From Pholiota molesta (lineage: Eukaryota > Basidiomycota > Agaricomycetes > Agaricales > Strophariaceae): a stretch of 64,000 nt of DNA. The notes beneath the pieces are model-generated. The model was not told the origin of the DNA, made no database searches, and saw only the letters and a list, made by a program, of their open reading frames with translations. Location: positions 372,001 through 436,000 of the forward strand of contig JACGCK010000023.1 in assembly GCA_014925825.1 (NCBI GenBank), read 5' to 3'. Both the position numbers and the translations under genes were made by a program. The first letter of the stretch is position 1; each line of letters starts with the position of its first letter. Positions 1-11,615 of the stretch are shown here, one piece after another.

Positions 1-458
1 GGAGTCTACCTGCTCGGGCAGCGGTTGTTATTGTAATGGGAACCCAATACGTCCATTTCGAAGAAAAAGGAGCCTCCCGACAAATTCGGGACTACAGTTT
101 GACGGAACTCGTCAGAATGCAAAGTCGCGCCATTCAACAGACGGGAACGGGTTACTTCCACCTCTTTTGCCAGGCCGAGGCGCTTGAAACATACTCGAGA
201 TTTCTGGATGATGGTCTACCACTCGAATCGCAGTTGTTTGACAGTCATCTGCTCCGTGACTGGGTTCGTTCCTTCTCCTCTGGGAATGTCGATAAGCAAC
301 GCCTCGTGGATGCGCTTTCATTTACCTTCCTATCACATCGTGTCGTCAGTAATCCGTCTTACTATGGGTTCATTGGCCGCGACAGAAGAGAGAATCTTTC
401 TGTCATAGCCGACCAGGTTGTAGATGACATTTACAAGAAAACACCAAGTGTGCCATAG
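1..458 (+). CDS. Brr2-like Ski2-family RNA helicase, 3' end (partial, diverged)
   Basis: The frame is open from base 3 and runs off the left edge, so only about 151 C-terminal residues are visible. The opening PARAAVVIVMGTQY matches the motif V area of the second helicase cassette of Brr2-type U5 snRNP helicases. It is followed by the degenerate-winged-helix pattern (PLESQL ... VDALSFTFLSHR ... NPSYYG). Motif VI, normally QMxGRAxRP, is degraded to RMQSRAIQQ, so the cassette should not hydrolyse ATP by itself. The second cassette of Brr2 is also degenerate. The protein stops about 25 residues after NPSYYG, where Brr2 continues into a C-terminal Sec63 unit, and I found no continuation downstream. 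It is therefore more likely a shortened Brr2-like paralogue, or a gene with a broken 3' end, than canonical Brr2. The family call is fairly secure; the exact role is inferred. Confidence 0.7.
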   Translation, partial: SLPARAAVVIVMGTQYVHFEEKGASRQIRDYSLTELVRMQSRAIQQTGTGYFHLFCQAEALETYSRFLDDGLPLESQLFDSHLLRDWVRSFSSGNVDKQRLVDALSFTFLSHRVVSNPSYYGFIGRDRRENLSVIADQVVDDIYKKTPSVP

Positions 459-524
459 ATATATATTCACTTTTTTTTATACAAATTGAAGACTGTTCGG
501 GTTTAAATAGGACAACTAAAATCA

Positions 525-2393
525 TCATTTGAGGTATTTCTTCAGTCCTTGCAAGCGTTCTGCTGCCGCTCGAAGTGTATCAATATCTTTGCAGAATGCA
601 AAACGGCCATATGCCTCTCCAATGTTTGCATGTTCTTCGCAGTAGAACTACACGTCAAAGAGTGTCAACATTGGTTATAAATACAATAAATCTCGGGCAA
701 TTACCTCGCTGACTGGGATGGAAGAAACCCCAATTTCGGTGGCAATAAACCAACAAGCCCTATATTTCAATGAATTTGAATGACAAGTCATCAAAGAATG
801 CTACTAGGAAATCGCGAACCTGAAGTCTCTTCCTCTTCCTAACACACTCTCAGGGAAGGGGTAGTCTTCAGGGAAGTCAACTTTGGAAATATCCTGGAGC
901 GCGTGATGAGTGGCTGAAAAATAGATAACAGAACATATATCCGCTCTCACCAATAGAATGAAGTAGCTCCCTTCAGGTAAGGTATATTTTAATCCAAGTT
1001 TATCGAATGCTTGGCAAAGCACATCTCGTCTTTCAGCATATTCAGCAAGCTGCCTTTCAAAGAATTTGCGTTCTTTAGCCTGTTCCAGACCGCTAGCCGC
1101 TGCTTCTTGCAGCGGGGAGTTTGTACAGAAAACGATACGTGTGCTTGCAGCTAAAGTTGGCTGAATGATCGACTTTGGGCCAATGAGCCAACCAATTCGC
1201 CATCCAGTAGCAGCAAAGGACTCTGCAAAAAAATATCAGATAAGGATAAGGCTTGAAGACCACGTGGTGGACAGGTTAGATAAAGAGTATTCTTACTTCC
1301 AGCAGATCCTACTGTTACCGTGCGGTCCCACATGCCGGGCAAGTTTGCAATGCGGACATGCTCTTGGCCATCAAATACCAGGCAATCGTACTAACGCGAT
1401 GGTTATTTTAAAAGCGATAGGTAAACATCCATGTCGGCTTACCACTTCATCTGCCATCACAAGAAGATTAAACTCCTCCGCGATAGCGGCGATACCTTCC
1501 AATTCGGACTTTCTGAATACCTTGCCAACAGGATTGTGAGGTGTGTTGACGATGATCATTTTCGTTCGTGGTGTCACTGCGCGTCTAAAAAAAGGATCCC
1601 GCTAAGATATGTATCGACGATAGAATAAGATGGTTATACCTTAATTCCTCAAGATCGAGTGTCCAATCGTCACTTGTTGGCTTCACAATGGAATCTTTGG
1701 GTGGGTGCAACGGGACATAGACAGGCCGACCTCCGTTAAATGTGACGGATGGGAGGTATTGGTCAAAGAAAGGCTCAAACATAATGACTTCATCGCCTTG
1801 CTCCAAGAAAGCAGTGAAAACAGAGTATTGTCCTGGAGTGCAATACAATATGATGTTCAGCGAATATCAAGAAAGCAGGTTAGATCGACAGACCTTCATT
1901 GGCCCCACTGGTTACTAAGATTTCCGATTCGACATCCAAGTCTCTGTTCAGTTGCGGACCATAATGCGCCTTGATAGCTTCACGAAGACGGATGCGGCCT
2001 CGTGGATGAGAGTAGTGATTTGGTGCTACGGTATTCAAAGCTTCTTCTGCGGAATCTCTGATCCATTGTGGAGGTGCAAAGTTCATGTAACCTTGGCCGA
2101 GATTGATACAATCTTGTGGCAGATTTACCGCGCTGCATGTGGTCAGTTGAGATTTGGAGCATATGTAGATAGGTGAAGACGTACCTGAAGATAGTCCAGA
2201 CATCAAGTGCCAGCGCTCTTCCCTCCTTCAGACGCGAGGAAAATGGGACCAGATTGCTTCTGTCACTGATAGCAGCCGCCTGACCTTGGATCTGGTTGGC
2301 CATTATGATTTTTGAGCTATATCCCAATAGAGAAAAGGGTCTGCAAAGCGGTTTTAGAGAATGACGGACTCTTGAAAACTGAGTCACTAACAT
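525..2393 (-). CDS. BNA3: Kynurenine aminotransferase (class I/II PLP aminotransferase)
   Basis: A fold-type I PLP aminotransferase that would convert kynurenine to kynurenic acid with a 2-oxo acid acceptor. The pieces read in order on the minus strand: INLGQGYMNFAPP near the N-terminus, VTSGANEGLS, FEPFFDQY, the NTPHNPVGKVF loop, VMADEV, and the Schiff-base lysine in GSAGKSFAATGWRIGW. The lysine codon is split by an intron at about 1222-1306. The protein ends KKYLK at the stop at 525-527. Two starts are plausible. ATG at 2393 adds about 30 residues rich in Arg, Lys and Ser with no acidic residues, like a mitochondrial presequence. ATG at 2303 (MANQIQG) gives a cytosolic form. Six or more short introns interrupt the gene. 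The family call is firm; the kynurenine substrate is inferred from overall similarity to Bna3/KAT. Confidence 0.82.
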
Positions 2394-3573
2394 AAACAGA
2401 ACCAAGATCAGTCAACCCGCCACTAAGAATCACTGAAATATATGATGATGATGATACTCGGACATCCGCCTGAGCTCCGTCGGCCACTATCGGAGCGCCT
2501 CGGCCTTAAGATACTTACGCATGTAATGCGCCATACCAACGCCATACCAACGCCGATACAAACCATTTTTTGCATGATCCATGCTGATTGGAGTGTACAC
2601 AATGTGCACAAGGCAGAAAAAATAGCCTGAGGTAAGATTAGATTATGACGAGCACTGCCACCTCACCTCTGGTCGGCCCAATAAAGGACAACAACCACCT
2701 CCATCACTGATACCCCAGGCTGCCCTGTTCACGTACCCTCACTTCAGTTCCTGTCATTCTCGACGACTGGGAGGTCCAATGGGTTCTTGCGAACGCTGAT
2801 AAGCCTTCCGTCCACGCGTCTCGAACTCGTCAATTATATGCTCTCCACACAATGCACACCAACGACTTTCCGGCTTCTCTTTCTCCACCTCGCTCTTTTT
2901 ATTCGAAGCAGTTCGAAGCAACATCCGCGTTTTGTCTTCGATGTTGCACCATATGCTACATATGTTAACCACTAAGCTGTTTGCGTGCATGTGGATTATC
3001 CAAGTCGTCCATGCCCTGATAAATGTTGCTACTCATGCTGCTGAAACTTTTTATCGCATCCTAATCTCGGTCTCTATCTGCCAACTCCACTAGGAGACTA
3101 CAAGATGGCGATGGAGGCCTATTTCCCCTCCGAACCTCATCCGTACGAGGCCGAGTCTTCTCCGTTTTCATAGCAGTTTTCTGAGTCTTTTGGAACTTGG
3201 GATGAAGCTCGGGGCTACTACGAAGCAATGTCAGCGTCTATAATTCAATTCTGCATCTCATGTACCATGCTTTGCAAAGCGTTGCGCTATCACGTCGCTT
3301 GCGCCTATATGCGGTTGTCCCGAGTATCTAGATGTTATTGAACCGAGGAGCCTCATGTGTTATCACTTTAAGGCCATCAAATAGAAAAAGAGAGTTCCCT
3401 CTTTCTCGATCGGAGATGCCAATGCCTCCATCAAGGACAGACACACCATGGGCACTTGACGAAAACAGTGATTTTGTTCCCTCGAGCTTGTAATAAAAGA
3501 GGTCGTATAGCTCCGCTACGTATTCCACACCCTCATTCAGTTTTTCATTTTTTCTGCTCTGTTTCCTCAAGAG
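2394..3573. other. Gene-poor interval between BNA3 and the ferric reductase gene
   Basis: This interval lies upstream of both flanking genes and should hold their promoters. I find no convincing gene. A short ATG frame at 3105 (MAMEAYFPSEPHPYEAES) hits TAG at 3171-3173, then stays open in the same frame for about 55 more codons to a TGA, which could be a decayed or spliced small gene. A minus-strand frame at 2754-2990 contains CALCGEH but matches nothing I recognise. There is a short (atg) microsatellite at about 2441-2456. Confidence 0.4.
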
Positions 3574-5924
3574 ATGTCGAGTGACGCCCTACACACAATT
3601 TTTACTCGCGCCTCTCCGACTGCTGCGGACCGCGCAGTCAGAAATGCGATCCAAGTCGCACATGTCAAACAGCTGTGGTATTTTCTGGCCAGTGTTCTGG
3701 CCGTCTTCACCCTTGTGCGGGTATCTCGATACGCCTGGTCTAAATTATCCCCACCCCCTCAGCAACGAATCCCCATCAACGAAGACAAAGAAAAAAATGT
3801 TACTCCCCAAGCAACATATTCTGCCTTCCATAGGACCTTAACGGCGTTTTCAACTGGGTTCAGGATTGCATTCTTTCGATGGTCAATACCAATAGGCCTC
3901 GGAGCAATTGCTTCCATCACCGAACTTACTTTCATTTTTACCTACATCGCGGCCAATTTTATCTGGCTTCTAGTGGACAGTAAGTGAATCATCCTCCATA
4001 TTGTCTACAGCCTGATATAACTCTTGCTCAGCACGAGACCTTCAAGCCTTCATGTATCAAGATCGCGCAGCATTGATCGCGACTTCTCAACTTCCACTCA
4101 TCGTGGCTCTTGCTGGCAAAAACAATCTAATCTCATGTAAATCCTTTATACTTCTACCCAATTTTATGGCCCTAATATTACAACAACGTCTAGGGATGAC
4201 TGGTATTGGTCACGAAAAGGTACATGCAATTCTATAACAGCATGATTCGTTATCTGATAAGAAATAATACCACAGCTTAACGTTTTGCATCGAGCTGCGG
4301 CCCGGACTATTTTCATTTTTATCTGGGTTCACGCTATGACGCGTGTCGTCTCTGGGTGAGTTCGGGGAATTTGACTTCAAGAATACGTCTTAATTGGATA
4401 TGTATAGATTACCCGCGCCATTCGATTTCTCGCACGACTTTATGCGTGCGGGGGCAGTTGGACTTGCAGCAATCACCACCGCAGTCTTTTTGTCAATCAG
4501 ACCTCTCCGACATGTTGCCTTTGAATTTTTCCTGGTCACACACATCGTTCTCATTTTGTAAGCATATGGTCATCTCATCGTCAATACCCTATATTTATCG
4601 GTCTCCCCCAGGATCTTCCTCGTAGCAGGCTATTATCATGCGAAAGGCGCACAGTAAGAACCTTGGTGCTGATGTCTAGTCTATTTGAAGACTTACAGAT
4701 TTATTCATAGTGCTGGGGACTATGTCTGGCCGGCATTGCTTGTCTGGGCCTTCGATAGGACGCTCCGATTGGGGCGACTTGTTCGGAACAACAAAATGTG
4801 GAGTCGTGATCTCTCCGGAGATGCTCTTGTCGAGCTGATTTCCGAGGATACAATCCGTTTGACTTTGACTCGCCGACTGTCCTGGACCCCTGGCCAGCAT
4901 GCCTATGTCATCCTACCCACGATTAGTAACTTACCTTTCGAAGCCCATCCGTTCACCATTGCCAGCATCCCGGAGGATGGAAAGCAGTGTGATGCCGTTT
5001 TTCTCATCCGAGGTAGAAGCGGGTTCACTCGACGGCTACGACAGCACGCTACCAATGACCATGGTAGTCGTGTCCCCGCCTTTGTAGACGGCCCCTATGG
5101 ATGTCCACCTGATCTTACTACCTTTTCTACTTGTATTCTAATCGCAGGTTTGTTTTTTGTAATTCAGTTGACGATCGAACTCTAATACTCTACTCATACA
5201 GGTGGATCTGGGATCTCTTATACACTTCCCCTCCTTCTAAACCTGGTTCGGTTAGTCTTCGTATTCACTTCGGTTAGTATGATGCTTATATCCACCCTAA
5301 CTTCCAGGATCAACGTGCGCGGTGGCAAGTCTGCCGTTCGAAGAGTAGTGTTTGTCTGGTCCGTCCGTGACGCGGGTGAGTAATGCTAGGGGCCACTGCG
5401 TTGCTTGTTTATCTTCCGAGGTTACTTACAATGCCCCATTTGTAGCTCATCTCAAATGGATTTCCACCACTCTCATGCAGGCACTCAGCGTGGCTACACC
5501 ATCTCTAGTGGTTGAGCCGAGGATTTATATTACAGGCAAAAACTATCCAATCCCGGAAGTTCCAGATATCCATGATCGTTCCTCTATCTCTTCCTCAATC
5601 GAAAAGGATGACATCCTCAGTTCACAACTCCCAGTTTACTCTGCGTTAAAGTTGACACATGGAAGACCGAGCATCAAAAAATTGCTCAACGAAGAAATAT
5701 CATCCTCCCTTGGTCCTGTATCCGTCGACGGTAAGATTCCCGTATAATATTTAAAAGAGTGGCTTGCTCACAGCGTTATTATCTTTGTAGTCGCCGGACC
5801 GTCAGCTTTGGCAGACTCGATCCGTAGAGCTCTCAGTTCTGATTTGGCCAGCCCCACGGCAGTATTGAAAGGTTCTCAGCCGGTAACTCTCCACGTGGAA
5901 ACCTTCGGAATGGTCAAGAAATAG
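3574..5924 (+). CDS. Ferric/cupric reductase transmembrane component (FRE family)
   Basis: A membrane flavocytochrome that passes electrons from NADPH through FAD and two hemes to extracellular Fe(III) or Cu(II) before high-affinity uptake. The N-terminus has a hydrophobic segment near residue 35 and a short charged loop. The ferric-reductase core follows, with heme histidines in the helices GHEKLNVLHRAAART...WVHAMTR and FLVTHIVLILIF...GYYHAKG. The FAD site reads HPFTIASIP and the NADPH site IAGGSGISYTLPLL. The protein ends in VETFGMVKK; the usual final aromatic of this family is replaced by Met plus a short tail. ATG at 3574 is the first Met of a long open exon, and at least seven introns are present. 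The family is clear; metal preference and membrane (plasma or vacuolar) cannot be read from sequence. Confidence 0.85.
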
Positions 5925-6466
5925 TTTCGGCGCTCTGGAATCTGGTACAATCCATGAACTCTCTCAGTACTTAGCCAATCTATGGTTTTTCTTTTCTGTT
6001 TATTTTTTTGCACATCTCAAGTCCAACTTGAATGTGATTCCTCCTGTATTTTTTATAACCCAAGATGTATCGGTGTCTTTCTAATCTAAGAATTCAAAAT
6101 CATCCCCTCTTCCTTTGCACAAGGTGCTCAGTAATGGTTATTCTTAGTGGCTTCTAGTTGGGTCAAAATTGGGTAACAGCGCGTTGCAGTGATAGGTTAG
6201 GGAATGCCTGATAGGCTCATCGGCCCTCTGAGTCTTACAAACTGTGACAAGTCGCGCCGTTCACGTGGCTAATGTCACAAAGAAAGAATTGATCGGAAAC
6301 TCCCCAAAATGGAAGTGACTTTCAGAAAGCCTCCGCCAATCGAGTTGCTTTCGTGCAGCCAGCGTTTGATCTGTTTTTGACCACTTTCACCGCTATTTTC
6401 TCGGTCGGACCGCTTAAAGGACACACTCCACTTCTATTGCCTTTTTAAATCGAGCGGGGAACACCC
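5925..6466. other. Intergenic: FRE 3' flank and promoter of the FYVE gene
   Basis: About 540 bases between two genes on the same strand. It should contain the polyadenylation region of the reductase and the promoter of the next gene. I see no open frame, repeat or RNA gene in it. Confidence 0.4.
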
Positions 6467-9400
6467 ATGGCGAACTCTGGAACGAGTATTGACGGGGTCA
6501 TAGTGTATGTGCTTTTCGGACACTGACCGTCTGAGCAATAGGAGGCAGCGAATGAATACACCTTTTCCCATAGCCCTGTTTCTTCGGAAATATCTCCAGT
6601 TTCAGGAGGTCTATCGACTCATGGTCTACAGAACTTGCAAATCACGCAAACGCTCACTGACGACGACGACGAGGTTTTTGTTTACCCGACGTCGAGTTCA
6701 CAGTCGGAAAACGACACTCATCTCTCAACATTGCGACAAGTGCACCCTTCGCCGGCACAATTGGAATCTCTTTATGCTGCTGCATCCTCTAATGACCTTC
6801 CATTATTGAAGAAACTATTCAAAAACGCTCTTGATAACGGCGAAGTAGAGCCATTCAGTTTGGCAAATGATGCGTCAACGCGGACGGGCTTCACCGCATT
6901 ACATGCGGCTGCAAGTCGAGGCTACTATGACATGGCTATTTGGCGTAAGTGTCTGCTCTATTTTCTGTGCCCAGAGCCCAGGGCCTCATTCTTTTTGCAG
7001 TAATAGAGGAATGCGGTGCTATGCCAGATTTAGAAGATAGGGAGGGCGAGGCGAGTTTCCATTTATTTTCAAGTCAATTGCAAGAAAATAATTCGGATGA
7101 CAGACGGCTTTGCATAAAGCAGCTTTGAATGGTCATATAGGCATTGTTCGCTATCTTTTGCCCGACAAAGCTGATGTTCATGCACGCGACGCTGATGGAT
7201 GGACTGCGCTCCATAATGCCTGTTCCAAAGTAAGTCTCTTTATAAAGACATTTCAATGTCTAATACACATGCTCTACGTTTAGGGCTATCTGGATATCGT
7301 ACGCTCGTTATGTGAAAGCGGTGGTGCCACATCAGTTGTCGATGGCGTCCGTGGGGTCGATATTCGAAGTAAAGATGGATGGACTCCTTTAAGTACGATT
7401 CAATGAAGTCTTTTACTTTTACATGTCTCAAAAATTTAACCACTTGTTTTGGCAGTGAATGCGGCTTCGAAAGGCCATCTTCCCGTGGTTTTATATTTGC
7501 TCACGAAGCAATCAGCGAACCCACTCATTCGCAACAAATGGGGAGAAACGGCATTTGATGCTGCTGCTGCTGTTTTCGAAGTTTGGATCTGCGAGGTGTT
7601 TAAATCAATTATTCTTGAAACTGCATAAAAGTTAATGCTATACTTCTTCTCCAGATTTTGCAACAAGCAGAGGCTGAGCGATGGCGTGGGACTACGACTC
7701 CATACAATCCATTATTGGTTCACACGACGATCCCTTTAATATTATATGAAAATCAACGACTTGATACTCGATTGAAGACAGTAGCAGTTTCAGGAGGACA
7801 CCCAAAGTTTTCTGCTTCTGGTCTTGGGAGACAGGGTCGTCGGGCTCCTTTTGAATTAAAGTTGGTCCAACCCGATGAAGAAACGGGAGCCAAGGTCCTT
7901 CCAGCATGGCGTAGTGGGGTTCAATTGCCTCTTCGGGAAGCTCCATGGGCTCTTCCTAGACCAGCTACAGCTGCTCATCCTCCCATCGAAGGAGCCGAGC
8001 GCAGTCATTTTTGGCTGTAAGATCTTCAATACCAATACCCTGCGCCTCCTGAAAGCTAACATATATTTGTAGATCGGATTGGACTCTTGATGTTACGCAT
8101 CCCGCAGTTGACGCGGAGGAGGGATGGCAGTATGCGAAGTCGTTCGACGACCCCGACGATAAATGGTCCGCTGAGATGCCAGATCAGCTTGCAAGGATAA
8201 TGTCAAGCAATGGCATAGTCGCTGCAGGCTTTGGCGGTCCTTCTGCTAGGACTGCTTCTTTGTCATCCCATCCTCAAGGTCGTGCTCAACTAGCTTGGGT
8301 CCGCCGTCGCCGCTGGGTTCGAATCATGCGCCGAAGGCTAGACATACCGCCTTTGGCCTTCCTGGAGCCCGATGGTTCGATGTATCATCTTGATTTCGAC
8401 GGAAGCCTTATTCCATATACAGAAGATGTGAGTCAAACCCAACTCCCAGACGGAAGCGAAGGTCGGGAAATGGCTGCCATGTCATCTACCTTCTTATCTT
8501 CGGCACAAGATTATGTTGCAAGAGCCAGATATTTAGTTGGCAACCAACTGCAGGATCCTGACACTGCCGGATCCTCTGTGTCGGCAGTTGATGTACGCCG
8601 AGCGATAGCCAAAGTCGAACGCGCCACGATGGAACTGAGACAGGGAATACTCAGTAAGCGATGTTGAATTCGTGTGGACTCGGAATTAATATACGTTGCC
8701 CCTCTAGATGATGATGATCCCGACCGCAAACGACAAGCTGAAGTCTTGCTTAACACTTACAGTCGCGATCTTGAACGCCGTCGACTGTCAGCTGGTGCTC
8801 AAGGATTATTGATATCAGACTACGGTAATGCTTTCAAATTTCTGGTTGTAAGACACTGTAGACTCACATTCTATAGAAGATGAAGATTTTGATGAAGAGG
8901 ACAATGACTCCGACGAAGAATTCCATTATCCAGGTTCAGGTTCTCGAGATACCACTAGGCCAGCTTCGAGATCATCTGGTTCTACCGATTATTTCAATCG
9001 ACCTGGGACGTCCCGCATCCCTGCAGATCTCACACCGCAACTAACTCAAGCACCCGATTTTCGAGTGCCGACTCATGAAGTGCCTCAAAAGGTTCTTCTC
9101 CTCGATGGACATCACCCACACCTCATCAATTGCATGCTCAATGGGAACGAGATGATACTGTTTCCCAATGTCGAGATTGTCAACGTCGGTTTAGTTTTCT
9201 AAATCGCCGCGTAAGTTCTTTTTCTCTTCATCTTGGATCATTTATTCACAACTATTTCCATTTATAGCATGTAAGTCCCTATTGCTCTGTCGCATACAAC
9301 GGCACAGCTAAGTCGATTAGCATTGCCGTAAATGCGGTCGGATATTTTGTGACAGGTGCTCGTCTTATCGAGCGATGCTCGACCCAGCTGACGTTGTCCA

Positions 9401-10134
9401 TGACCCTATGCTACCTGAGATAGCAGCACATGCTGCTAGTCATCGGGTTTGCCAATCTTGCTACGACGAAAGCAACAACAATATTCCAAACAGACTAAAC
9501 CGTACAAGTATTATGGAACGCATTGTAGTGGACCAAGAACGTCTCACTATCCCAGGGTCTCTGACGCGCAGGCAATCCAGTTCTCAGCTGAGTGATCTTG
9601 CAGAGTAGGTTGTTGATTGGAACATTTCTCTACTCATTATTATCTGATCGATCTTTTCTTCTAGCTGTCCTGTCTGCAATCAAAACCTGGATGAGGTCGG
9701 AGATGCACAAGCTCAAGAAGCTCACGTCAGGGCATGCCTCGAAGGCGGTTCGGGCACGTCGCAATCCGGTCCTCCTCAACCAGCGAAGTATCTTGTCTAT
9801 CGTCTTCCAGCTGAAAGTGCCTTGCTTGGAGTGGAGTGTGCGTCAATTCCTTCTGCAATGGAATGTTCGGTGACTAACTTCATCCTCAGGTGTTATTTGC
9901 CTTGAGGAATTTGTCAAAGGTATATCGCAAAATAAAACACTGCAGCAGCGGTAGAACTTACGTATACATGCTCTAGGATCAAATGTCGCCCGTCTGAGCT
10001 GTTTCTGCAGCTTCCACAGTGGCAAGGATTCTTTGTCTTTCTATTGAATGTATACTCTGATCTAATTCGATTACCTAGCTTGTCTGTCATCCTGGTTGCA
10101 ACGCGGAAAAAGCTGCCCTGTGCATGCTCGTTGA
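6467..10134 (+). CDS. Ankyrin-FYVE-RING endosomal E3-like protein (Upa1/Pib1-type)
   Basis: A multi-exon gene of roughly 900 codons. Domains in order: an acidic N-terminal region with TDDDDEV; four to five ankyrin repeats (GFTALHAAASRGYYDM, ETALHKAALNGHIGIV, GWTALHNACSKGYLDI, GWTPLMNAASKGHLPV); a long linker ending in an acidic stretch; a FYVE finger beginning WERDDTVSQCRDC and containing RRHHCRKCG; and a C-terminal RING opening CVICLEEF and closing CPVH. FYVE fingers bind PI3P on early endosomes, and the RING suggests ubiquitin ligase activity. The order ankyrin-FYVE-RING matches Upa1, the Ustilago endosome protein of mRNA transport, and the RING resembles Pib1. I found no convincing PAM2 motif, so the mRNA-transport role is not shown here. 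The first histidine of the FYVE motif comes from a 3-nt exon (9268-9270). The start at 6467 gives MANSGTSIDGVI before the first intron. Confidence 0.85.
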
Positions 10135-10253
10135 CCACACTGTTCGACATTTTGATTTGCGCTCAAAAGATTATCAAGATATACAATCTAGCCATATTTC
10201 AGAGGAACTCGTCGCATTATAGTTACATATTAAATATCACAGAGTACTTGATT

Positions 10254-11208
10254 TCAGTCACCATCATCACGAGGCTCATAGAAGGTGTTGTATTGGTGTA
10301 CGCGGTTCTCGTCGATTCGTATGATTTCCGAAAAGTCTTCCGCATCAGGCTCGATAATTATCTGGCCTTTGCGCCCATCATCTTGATCGTCTTCAAACCA
10401 TGTGGATATATCTTCGTCATCTTCATCTTCATCGTCGTCTTCCAGATCGGATTCACTGGGCTTGTAATTCCTGTGAGAATTTGTCAGTATTAAACAAGAC
10501 GATGTGAAGGGAGAATTACATGAATGCCCATATTCGTGCTTCCCTCTCTTGTCGAGACAAAACCTCTCCCTGGATAGGTTGACCAAGGCGTCTCTTCTTC
10601 TCTAGTATGCGATTTTGACGTTCCTGATCCTGTAAATGAGCCTGCCGTTCCAGTTCAATAGCTTCTTGCATGCTGAGAGAGCCAGCCACACTGGATGAAT
10701 TGTTATTGACGCCCTATGACACCCAATGAGTGAGAATATGACTTGAAATGGGATGAAGTAACGCACGAATTGGGCAAGCGCCTTCCGCTTCGCTTCGATT
10801 GCCCGGCTTGTAGGAGGTTCTGGTGGTGGATCAACAATCATATCCCCTTCACCTCTAATCACAGTTCTTCGCAGTCCTGTATTGATAGTTTCCATTCCAT
10901 CAAGCTCAATTAGTCGGCTTTCTACAGCAGCTTGTTCGGCCTGTACCCTGTTGACGTATGTAGAAGTTGAAGCATCGCTGCATATGAACAGGCGAAAGTT
11001 AGCATGCGATCGGCAAGCGATACACACAGAACACATACGGAGACGACAGGATCTTTTTATTGAAGTTATGTAGGTCTTGTAGCTCGCGTAGTGTCATTTG
11101 AGATATGGGACGTTGCTTAGGCCTTGGCGATGGCCGGAAACCAGGAAGAGTGGGATTATTCTTCCGTCTCACCGGAGAGGCAGGGGATGAAGGTGACCTG
11201 TTCATCAT
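10254..11208 (-). CDS. Unrecognised acidic, partly coiled-coil protein
   Basis: Four exons of about 57, 70, 65 and 72 codons join cleanly. The N-terminus is basic and proline-rich (SPVRRKNNPTLPGFRPSPRP), followed by a short helix (MTLRELQDLHNFNKKIL). The middle is a glutamine/glutamate-rich likely coiled coil (QEAIELERQAHLQDQERQN). The C-terminus is very acidic (SESDLEDDDEDEDDEDIS) and ends YNTFYEPRDDGD. Splice sites and consistent phase argue for a real gene. I do not recognise the family. A basic head, coiled coil and acidic tail would fit a nuclear or chromatin-linked protein, but this is only a guess. It converges on the FYVE gene, with about 120 bases between the two stop codons. Confidence 0.6.
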
Positions 11209-11615
11209 ATTTGAATAGCCAGGAATGATACAGTACTAGTCGTTGACGTTGCGGGAGGAAAGATAGTTTATGGTGCCGCTACAAACTGCTATCCCGCCTT
11301 TTGTACCTGTCATGCGGATTAGCTATCCTATTTTGGAACATCTTCCCGCCTGAAGCCGTTCATTCATATTCTTGGCTGTTTCTGGGGTAGATCCCGACAC
11401 AAACCCTCTAACAATGGTTCGTCGACTAGTCACCGGCCACCATTACTCCATCTCCAACCATCATAGAGGTTGTACAAATATATACTGATGAACCGATGCA
11501 TGATTTGAAGCTTGGAAACTGATACATGATAATTATTGTTTACAATGGGATCGAAGCAAATCATAGCGATAGAAAGAAGATGCAATAGGATCATGAAAAC
11601 CGAAAGAAACGAGTT
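11209..11615. other. Intergenic: promoter of the acidic protein and 3' flank of PI31
   Basis: About 400 bases between two minus-strand genes. No open frame, repeat or RNA gene is visible. It should hold the promoter of the gene starting at 11208. Confidence 0.35.

Noticed and set aside
2441..2456. (atg)n tract as a repeat array
   Set aside because: Only a few units long; a simple microsatellite with no spacer structure, so not a CRISPR or satellite.
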